A DNA stretch of 39,952 nt from CAZLMW01 sp964560875 (GTDB taxonomy: Bacteria > Myxococcota_A > UBA9042). The notes beneath the pieces are model-generated. The model was not told the DNA's origin and ran no database searches. It saw only the letters and a program-made list of their open reading frames with translations. The number at the start of each line of letters is the position of its first letter. Positions within the stretch are counted from its first letter, which is position 1. Of this stretch, positions 34,225-39,952 are shown in pieces. A program made the position numbers and the translations under genes. The stretch lies in the NCBI GenBank assembly GCA_964560875.1, contig CAZLMW010000070.1, positions 1 through 39,952 on the forward strand. Direction: 5' to 3'.

Positions 34225-34460
34225 TCGGGCTTTTCCGGGATGCGAATCGCCGCGTTCATGCCGCTGACCGTAATGTCGCGCCGCCGCGGTCGCACCGAGC
34301 CGCGAAGCTGACGGAGGTCGACGTTTTCGCCCGAGACGTGCACGGCGCCGTTGGCTCCAATCGTGAAATGCAGACGGTCGCCAGCTTTGACACCGAGCTG
34401 GCGCAAGACGTCTGCAGGCACGCTGATGCGTCCTTCACGGTCGATTACAGCAGTGGCCAT
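34221..34460 (-). CDS. vapB: AbrB/SpoVT-like antitoxin
   Basis: This 79-residue protein has an N-terminal swapped-hairpin AbrB DNA-binding domain (IDREGRISVPADVLRQLGV, then KAGDRLHF). A short C-terminal tail probably binds the PIN toxin. ATG 34460 is chosen over an upstream ATG because GGAAGGAGG lies just before it. It should repress its own promoter and neutralise the toxin. It lies 82 bases downstream of the nitrogenase-like beta gene on the same strand, in a stretch with no clear terminator. Confidence 0.85.
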   Translation of the reverse strand: MATAVIDREGRISVPADVLRQLGVKAGDRLHFTIGANGAVHVSGENVDLRQLRGSVRPRRRDITVSGMNAAIRIPEKPE

Positions 34461-34542
34461 GGCGCCTCCTTCCGAATCGGAGCGGTCCTTTGGGGATCGT
34501 GGATGTAGGCAAAATACCACCGCGCACCGGCCCGGGAAAGCG

Positions 34543-35922
34543 TCAGGCTTTTTCGAGCGCTTCCATCACGCGTTGCAGCACGTGGAGCGCGCCGTTGAAT
34601 CCGAGCCACGGCGACGGAAACAGGCAATGGTGGTTTTCGCTGGGAAAGCCGAACTCGACCCAGGGCACGTTTGCAGCCGCGAGATGTTCGCGCTCGATGG
34701 TCGTGCCGATCGCGACGTCGGCGTGTTCGAACCCGACGACATCGGGGGCGCCCTCATGTTCGCTGCAAAGGTCGTTAGCTTCCTTACGACCTTCTCGCGG
34801 ACGGCTTGATGCGGCCTTGCCGAGCGCGATCACCTGGGCGGGTGTCGGGTCCTCGACCCACTTGACGAAGCCCGGCAGCTCGATGCCGTGGTGTTCTCGC
34901 AGCGCCTTTTGCACCGCGTCCCGCCCGCCGAGGCTGAAGTGGAGCACGCCTACCGTGACCGGCACCATGCCGACCTCCATCATTGTGGCGATCAGACCCG
35001 CGGCACGAGGGGCTTCGGCGAACACGGCGAACTTCTTGCCGCGCAGCTTGCGGTGAGCGAGCTCAAATGAGCGCTTGATCCGCTGGGTCTCGCGGCTGAT
35101 GACGGCTTGGACACGCGCTTCGGAGACGCCGAGGTGCTCGCCAACCGCTGTGAGCCACGACTTGGTGCCGGCGAGCGACATGGGCAGGCCGGTCTTCAAC
35201 TGCGTGCGTTTGAGTTTGCGCAGCACCTTCGCCTGGCTGTGGGCATAGGGCAGCAGGATATGACCGCGGGCATCGACGACTTGCTGGAAGTCCTCGTAGC
35301 GCTCTCCCGCAAACGCGATGGCCTTCGCCTTGAAGCCAAGCGCCCAGAGCAGGCGCCGGATCTCCGCGACATTGGCGGTGTTGTCGGACTCATAACGGTC
35401 AAATGGGTAGCCGAGCACCGAGACCTCGTCGGCGTTGGCGTCGGACTCATCGGGCCACTCCTGGCGGCGCAAGAGCGTGCCGATTGTCTGCGCCCAGCCG
35501 GCGTACAGGTCATCGTCGTAGTTGCGGGTGTCGACATGGACCACATCGACGCCGGTGACCTCTTCCATGCGCTTGATGACCGGCTTCATCGGCTGCGCTT
35601 GCAGCGAAATCGGCGTGGACCCGTCGATGATCACAAGCTGCGAGTTGCGGCGCGCTTGCCAGGCCCGGATTTCGTCTTCGAGCTGGTCGGTGCTGCCCTG
35701 GATCAGGTCTTCGTCGATGAACTGCGAGTAGCGCCGTCGGTTGTGCGCGTCTTCGATGCCGTCGTGGTCAACGAGGTGGTACTGCGTCTTGACCTTGCAG
35801 CCGACCGACGCGTGGCACATGCACATCGAGTCGATGATGCCGTGGCTCGCCAGGTACACACCGAAAAACGGGGTATGACTGGACGCCTTGATGACAAGGT
35901 CGTCGAGCGTCAGTTCAGCCAT
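34543..35922 (-). CDS. Nitrogenase-like component-1 beta-type subunit
   Basis: This 459-residue protein has the NifK/BchB-type oxidoreductase fold. Near the N-terminus, C34-M-C36-HASVG-C42 aligns with the NifK HGSQGC motif, so C42 corresponds to the second P-cluster cysteine. The first NifK cysteine position (near T17) and the third (near D100, in VIIDGSTPIS) are not cysteine. The C-terminus GFPSENHHCLFPSPWLGFNG matches the conserved ending of this superfamily. With the partner gene it would form an alpha2beta2 reductase with a bridging iron-sulfur cluster. ATG 35922 overlaps the alpha stop by eight bases. Which subfamily it belongs to was not identified; it does not read as canonical NifK or BchB. 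The substrate is unknown. Confidence 0.8.
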   Translation of the reverse strand: MAELTLDDLVIKASSHTPFFGVYLASHGIIDSMCMCHASVGCKVKTQYHLVDHDGIEDAHNRRRYSQFIDEDLIQGSTDQLEDEIRAWQARRNSQLVIIDGSTPISLQAQPMKPVIKRMEEVTGVDVVHVDTRNYDDDLYAGWAQTIGTLLRRQEWPDESDANADEVSVLGYPFDRYESDNTANVAEIRRLLWALGFKAKAIAFAGERYEDFQQVVDARGHILLPYAHSQAKVLRKLKRTQLKTGLPMSLAGTKSWLTAVGEHLGVSEARVQAVISRETQRIKRSFELAHRKLRGKKFAVFAEAPRAAGLIATMMEVGMVPVTVGVLHFSLGGRDAVQKALREHHGIELPGFVKWVEDPTPAQVIALGKAASSRPREGRKEANDLCSEHEGAPDVVGFEHADVAIGTTIEREHLAAANVPWVEFGFPSENHHCLFPSPWLGFNGALHVLQRVMEALEKA

Positions 35923-37363
35923 CACGTCGCCCCACGCCGAGCTGTTTTGTCGCGATCGTCGCGCCACGGCCGTTGCCGGGACCACCGCCTTTGCCCTGGC
36001 TGCGCATCTCGTCGAGCAGCTCGGTGCCGCCCGCCGTGACCACCTCTTCGTCGAAGTGTTCGAAGAAACGGGATGTGAGCGCGCCGTCCATCAGCGCACA
36101 GTTGGCCGCCACGCCGTCGTAGCCCATGCGCGTGTCGCGGTGGTGAACGAGCGGCACATTCACCTGCAGGAGCTGATCGCCGAGGAAACGCGCGCCGTAA
36201 AACAGGTCGGGGCGCTCGGCGGGATCGGCGAGGAAGTGAACGAGCAGGCCGGGATCGGGGAACAGCAGGAAGGGCAGGTCGACGCCGAGTTCTTCGAGCA
36301 CCCCGGATGTGCGGTCCCAGTTGGCCTCGTGTTGCGGTCCCTGGATGAACAGGCGCACGTCGAAGCCGAGCTCATGCATCATCGGCAGCTCGCCAAGTTC
36401 TTCGAGCGCGATGCGACGCAGGTCGAAGCTGCGGACAGACCCGATGTTGTACCCGAGTGCCGGGCGCCGATCGCCGAACCGTTCGGTCATGCGGTCGCGG
36501 AAGGTGTCGCGGGCCGCACAGGCGAGGTTTCGTCGTTCGCCGATCGCTTCGGTGGCGGTCGCGTCATCGATACCGATGGCGTCGGCGATCTGGCGATAGA
36601 ACCGATCGGTCGCGTCGACGCCGTAGGGCAGGGGCACTTCGATGCTGCGCGCGCCGAGGCGTTTTTCGGCCCATTCGCTGAAGTCGAGCAGCATGTGCGG
36701 GCCCGGATGCACGTTCCACCCGGCGTTGCCGACCGCCAGGAAGTCGTCGACCTGTGCCCGTTCGTCGATGACCACGTTGATCGCCAGCCCCATGGCGCCG
36801 AGCACCGCTTCGATCTCACGCCGTTCCGCGCGGTTCATGCCGATGCCCACGAGGTTGACGCGCTTGCCGACATCGCCGGATGGGGCCTCTGCGGCCTTGG
36901 CGAGCGTCTTGTAGAGCTTGTCGACGACCTCGGCGGGGCTCTTGGGTTTGAGGCCGTGGGTGATCTGCGAGACGACGCGGATGCCGAGCTCTCTGCCCGC
37001 TTTGCGCGCCACGTTCTTGACGTTGTCGCCGATCATCACCGTCGGACAGGTCGACAGCACGACGATCAACTCCGGCTTGTAGGCTTCGTGGATGAGCTCG
37101 ATCGCGCGGCGGAGCTTGCGATTGCCCATGCCGGTGACCATTTCGTCTTCGGTCAGGTTGGTGCACAGAAATTTATATTCGTGCTCCGCCCAGATCCGGC
37201 GGCGCGTTTTCGGCAACACATTGCTGCAGTCGCGATCGCTGTGGATCAACACCACGAGATCGCCGCGCAGCTGCGCGAGGAGTTCGCAACTTGCCTGGTA
37301 TGTACACGCTTCCTGCGCCAACAAGGCACCGGGATACATACGGTGTGGTCGGAAGCGGCCCAT
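35915..37363 (-). CDS. Nitrogenase-like component-1 alpha-type subunit
   Basis: This 482-residue protein has the NifD/BchN-type fold. C20, C46 and C106 (in SDRDCSN and LSTCPTVMIGDNV) have spacings 26 and 60. These are close to NifD C62/C88/C154 and BchN C26/C51/C112, so all three alpha cluster ligands are kept. The position matching the NifD cofactor cysteine (C275) appears to be Pro in WNVHPGP. A His-His near PLVHHRD aligns with the region of NifD H442. A NifD-type FeMo cofactor is therefore unlikely to be bound in the usual way. ATG 37363 is preferred to 37411 because AAAGGAG lies five bases before it. It is the first gene of the unit and divergent from a MopE-like lipoprotein. There is no nifH/bchL-like reductase gene in the window. 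Confidence 0.82.
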   Translation of the reverse strand: MGRFRPHRMYPGALLAQEACTYQASCELLAQLRGDLVVLIHSDRDCSNVLPKTRRRIWAEHEYKFLCTNLTEDEMVTGMGNRKLRRAIELIHEAYKPELIVVLSTCPTVMIGDNVKNVARKAGRELGIRVVSQITHGLKPKSPAEVVDKLYKTLAKAAEAPSGDVGKRVNLVGIGMNRAERREIEAVLGAMGLAINVVIDERAQVDDFLAVGNAGWNVHPGPHMLLDFSEWAEKRLGARSIEVPLPYGVDATDRFYRQIADAIGIDDATATEAIGERRNLACAARDTFRDRMTERFGDRRPALGYNIGSVRSFDLRRIALEELGELPMMHELGFDVRLFIQGPQHEANWDRTSGVLEELGVDLPFLLFPDPGLLVHFLADPAERPDLFYGARFLGDQLLQVNVPLVHHRDTRMGYDGVAANCALMDGALTSRFFEHFDEEVVTAGGTELLDEMRSQGKGGGPGNGRGATIATKQLGVGRRDG

Positions 37364-37396
37364 CGGCTCCTTTCGGCGGCCAAACCCCCGCCGCGT

Positions 37397-37434
37397 CATG
37401 CATCGGTGCAAGCTCGGTGCACTTTACGTGCATG
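37397..37434. promoter_or_regulatory. Possible operator between nitrogenase-like unit and MopE-like gene
   Basis: TCGGTGCA occurs at 37403-37410 and again at 37414-37421, an 11-base period (one helical turn). The pair is nested inside an inverted repeat CATGCA (37397-37402) and TGCATG (37429-37434). It lies 34 bases upstream of the alpha-subunit start, in the 131-base divergent promoter region. The arrangement would suit a dimeric regulator, but no family is recognised. Confidence 0.3.
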
Positions 37435-37494
37435 TGCGGTGTTCCAAAAGATATGATGGTTGAAGCGAGCGGGCACCAAGGACCTTTTGCATAC

Positions 37495-39952
37495 ATGGGA
37501 CTCTCCACCCCCACAGGGCGTCGCCAGCCCGGGCGCCCCCTATTGTGGCGTTTCGGCCTGCGCGTCGCCGTCACTCTCCTCGCCGCCGGTTGCCTGACCG
37601 CATGCGGCGCCGATGGCGTTGGCGATCAGCTCGTACCGGGCCCATCGATCGAAAACGACGCCAACGGCAGCATCACCGGCGGCATTGATTCAGGACCCGC
37701 TGACGCAGGTTGCAGTTGTCCGCTCGGCTATGCGTGTGTCGACGTCGGAAGCGGCCTCGAATGCCTGCCAGATGCCACCGTCGCCTGCGCGAGCTGCGCC
37801 GGAGATCACGAATGCCTCGGCGGCCGGTGTCGCGCGCTCGACGGAGACGGCTCTTTTTGCGCAGTTCCGTGCAAAATTGGCCCGGACCAGACCGATAGCT
37901 GCCCAACCGGCTTCTCGTGCACGCCGCTGACGAAAGATGGCGCGACCGAGCTGGTGTGCATGCCTGACAACGGCAGCTGCACCTGTCGCCCCACCAACCT
38001 CGGACAGCAGCGACCTTGCAAAGCAGCGACGTGTTCGGGGACGCAGACCTGCAAGGAACAGGGCTGGACGTTGTGTGACGCGCCCGGGGCCACCGAAGAG
38101 ATCTGCGACGGCAAAGACAACGACTGCGACGGGGCGATCGACGACGGGCTGCCCGAGACCAAGGCCTGCACGAACAACGCGCCCGGCGGGTCATGCGCGG
38201 GCAACGCGATCTGCCAGGGCAAGCAGGGCTGGGTATGCGACGCGAAGGTCGCCACGCCGGAGACGTGCAACGGCGTCGATGATGACTGCGACGGCACGAC
38301 CGATGAACCGTGGCTGCTCGGCGGCAAGTACATCGCCCACGAACACTGCGGGACGTGCAACAACGGCTGCGCCACGGCCTTCGCGCACGCCACATCTGCG
38401 TGTGATCCAACCGGACTGCCCCCGCACTGCGTCGTGGTCAAATGCGACGACGGCTACGAGCTCGGCGACGACGGAACGTGCGTCCCGCAGAGCAAACCGA
38501 CGTGCAAAGGCGACTGCTCCTGCACAGCCGACAAGAAGGGCGACAAGCGCGACTGCACGCGGACCAATGACCACGGCACGTGCTGGGGCAAGCAGCTGTG
38601 CCAGGGTTCGCTCGGGTGGGCCAAGTGCGACGCGACGGTTGCCGCCGCCGAGATCTGCAACGGCCTCGATGAAGACTGCGATGGCAAGACCGACGAAGGC
38701 ACAACCGGCGCTGCGTGCACCAACAGCAACCCGTTCGGCGTGTGCAAGGGCAAACTGCAATGTGCGGGGGCCGGTGGGCCCTGGTGCGACGCGAAAAAGC
38801 CCGCCGGCGAGACCTGCAACGGCGCCGATGACGACTGCGACGGCAAGATCGACGAGACGTGGATCAAGGGCGGCCACTACCTCGACGTCGCCCACTGCGG
38901 CAAGTGTGACAACGCGTGCCCCAAGCCGCTCGATCCGAACAGCCTCGCTGCGTGCGACCTGAAAAACGGCAAGCCGACGTGCGGATTGAAGTGCAAGCCG
39001 GGCTTTCACGACGCCAACGGCATCCACGCCGACGGCTGCGAGTGCCAGTTCAAGAACAAGGTCGATACGCCCGGTGGCGGCGACGCCAACTGCGACGGCG
39101 TTGACGGCATGGTCGACCAGTCGATCTTCGTCGCGAAGGTGGGCACAGACACCAACCCGGGCACGCGCGACAAGCCCGTCCTGACGCTGAACAAGGCCCT
39201 CGCGGTCGCCAAGCAGAAGAAGAAGGCGTGGGTGCTCGTCGGCGCCGGCGCGTATCTCGAGAACGTCAAGCTGATCGACGGGGTGTCGCTCTCGGGCGGC
39301 TATGGAAAGGGCTTTGCGGTCCGCGATCCGGAGGCCTACGCGAGCTCCATTGTCGGGATCGCTCCGGGCAGCGGCGACGCGGTCACCGTGCGCTGCGAAG
39401 GTGTCGCGTCGCCGACGTTTTTGCTCGGCATGCGCGCCCATGGGGCCCACGCAAAGGCCATCGGCGCGTCTTCCTACGCCATGTATGTCCGCAACTGCGC
39501 TGGCCTGCGGGTCGGCGGGAGCATGTTCATCGGCGGCAACGGAGGCGAAGGAGTCAGCGGCTCGGCTGGCGACAACGGCGTCAACGGCTCGGCCGGCAAG
39601 GTCGGTCTGAAGGCCAAGGACATCGGCAAGGCGTGGTGCGGCGCCGACGATCACATGGTCGGCGGGCTCGGCGGGCAGACAACGTGCAAGGGTGTCCATG
39701 TCCACGGCGGCCAGGGCGGCACGTCGGCGTGCCCGGACTACAACAACAAGGTGTCGCCTCCCAAGTGTCCGTTTACGCAGCCATACAACCAGGTGCCCAA
39801 GGCCATCGAGTGGGGTCGAAAGGGGCTTGGCCAGGCCGGTGGCGGCGGTGGTGAACCGGGTGGCGACGGGTACACGGACGTCAACAACGGCATCGCGAGT
39901 CAGTGCAAGTTCGCCAAATACGGCTGCGACGACTGCGTGGTGGCCAAGAAGA
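37495..39952 (+). CDS. MopE-like metal-binding lipoprotein with beta-helix region (runs off right edge)
   Basis: At least 819 residues, open to the end of the window. The N-terminus has Arg-rich and hydrophobic segments ending in AAGC33 and LTAC37; the latter is the better lipobox. Four copies of the acidic Cys motif of MopE-type proteins occur near residues 200, 255, 385 and 440, variants of CNGxDxDCDGxxDE (for example CDGKDNDCDG and CNGLDEDCDG). They are separated by further Cys-rich EGF-like spacers. From about residue 543 the sequence turns into a DUF1565-like parallel beta-helix start (FVAKVGTDTNPGTRDKP, then VSLSGGYG). Glycine-rich stretches with many HGG and GGxGG motifs follow. It is likely an outer-surface protein binding calcium or copper. 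ATG 37495 has AAGGA about 12 bases upstream, so the start is moderately certain. Confidence 0.75.
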   Translation, partial: MGLSTPTGRRQPGRPLLWRFGLRVAVTLLAAGCLTACGADGVGDQLVPGPSIENDANGSITGGIDSGPADAGCSCPLGYACVDVGSGLECLPDATVACASCAGDHECLGGRCRALDGDGSFCAVPCKIGPDQTDSCPTGFSCTPLTKDGATELVCMPDNGSCTCRPTNLGQQRPCKAATCSGTQTCKEQGWTLCDAPGATEEICDGKDNDCDGAIDDGLPETKACTNNAPGGSCAGNAICQGKQGWVCDAKVATPETCNGVDDDCDGTTDEPWLLGGKYIAHEHCGTCNNGCATAFAHATSACDPTGLPPHCVVVKCDDGYELGDDGTCVPQSKPTCKGDCSCTADKKGDKRDCTRTNDHGTCWGKQLCQGSLGWAKCDATVAAAEICNGLDEDCDGKTDEGTTGAACTNSNPFGVCKGKLQCAGAGGPWCDAKKPAGETCNGADDDCDGKIDETWIKGGHYLDVAHCGKCDNACPKPLDPNSLAACDLKNGKPTCGLKCKPGFHDANGIHADGCECQFKNKVDTPGGGDANCDGVDGMVDQSIFVAKVGTDTNPGTRDKPVLTLNKALAVAKQKKKAWVLVGAGAYLENVKLIDGVSLSGGYGKGFAVRDPEAYASSIVGIAPGSGDAVTVRCEGVASPTFLLGMRAHGAHAKAIGASSYAMYVRNCAGLRVGGSMFIGGNGGEGVSGSAGDNGVNGSAGKVGLKAKDIGKAWCGADDHMVGGLGGQTTCKGVHVHGGQGGTSACPDYNNKVSPPKCPFTQPYNQVPKAIEWGRKGLGQAGGGGGEPGGDGYTDVNNGIASQCKFAKYGCDDCVVAKK

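Noticed and set aside
34543..37363. Canonical nitrogenase (NifDK) or protochlorophyllide reductase (BchNB)
   Set aside because: Beta lacks two of the three NifK cysteines and alpha lacks the FeMoco cysteine. No nifH, nifB, nifEN, bchL or other pigment genes are present, and the sequences do not read as BchN/BchB.

Overview
The window is high-GC DNA from what looks like a myxobacterium or close relative (Myxococcota, formerly Deltaproteobacteria). The evidence is gene content: a three-gene polyunsaturated fatty acid (PUFA) synthase in the arrangement known from Sorangium and Aetherobacter, very large cysteine-rich surface lipoproteins, MopE-type acidic repeats, and selenocysteine use. The sequence is a draft scaffold. 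Two runs of exactly 100 N (27726-27825 and 33814-33913) interrupt coding regions.

Layout. 1-2142 (minus strand): a membrane protein, an AhpD-like peroxidase-family protein and an outer-membrane beta-barrel protein lie in a row. The last two each contain one in-frame UGA followed at the right distance by a SECIS-like hairpin. The AhpD-like one is a CxxU member of a family known to contain selenoproteins. The beta-barrel one, with UGA at the predicted signal-peptidase site, is a candidate new selenoprotein. 2335-4572 (plus): an alpha/beta hydrolase abuts a di-haem cytochrome of DUF1111 type. 4597-9963 (minus): a 1788-residue lipoprotein with cysteine-rich repeats, propeller-like segments and a C-terminal FGE-like domain that lacks the catalytic cysteines.

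10199-25880 (minus): pfa1-pfa2-pfa3, a PUFA synthase (enoyl reductase; KS-AT-ACP-ACP-KR-DH; KS-CLF-DH-DH-DH-like-acyltransferase). Divergent from it, 26314-31983 (plus) encodes a single-chain acyl-CoA carboxylase (biotin carboxylase, biotin carrier, a central region like eukaryotic ACC, carboxyltransferase). The pair suggests malonyl-CoA production dedicated to, or coordinated with, PUFA synthesis. Next comes a homocysteine methyltransferase/methylenetetrahydrofolate reductase fusion cut by the second gap.

34543-37363 (minus): two overlapping genes for a nitrogenase-like component-1 heterodimer. The pattern is three alpha cysteines and one retained beta cysteine, and no NifH-type reductase or cofactor-assembly gene is visible nearby. 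A VapBC-type AbrB/PIN toxin-antitoxin pair follows it. 37495-39952 (plus) is the start of another large lipoprotein, with MopE metal-binding motifs and a beta-helix-like region, running off the right edge.

The strongest candidates for undescribed biology are the beta-barrel protein with the in-frame UGA next to the AhpD-like selenoprotein, and the orphan nitrogenase-like pair. No rRNA, tRNA, CRISPR array or insertion sequence was seen.
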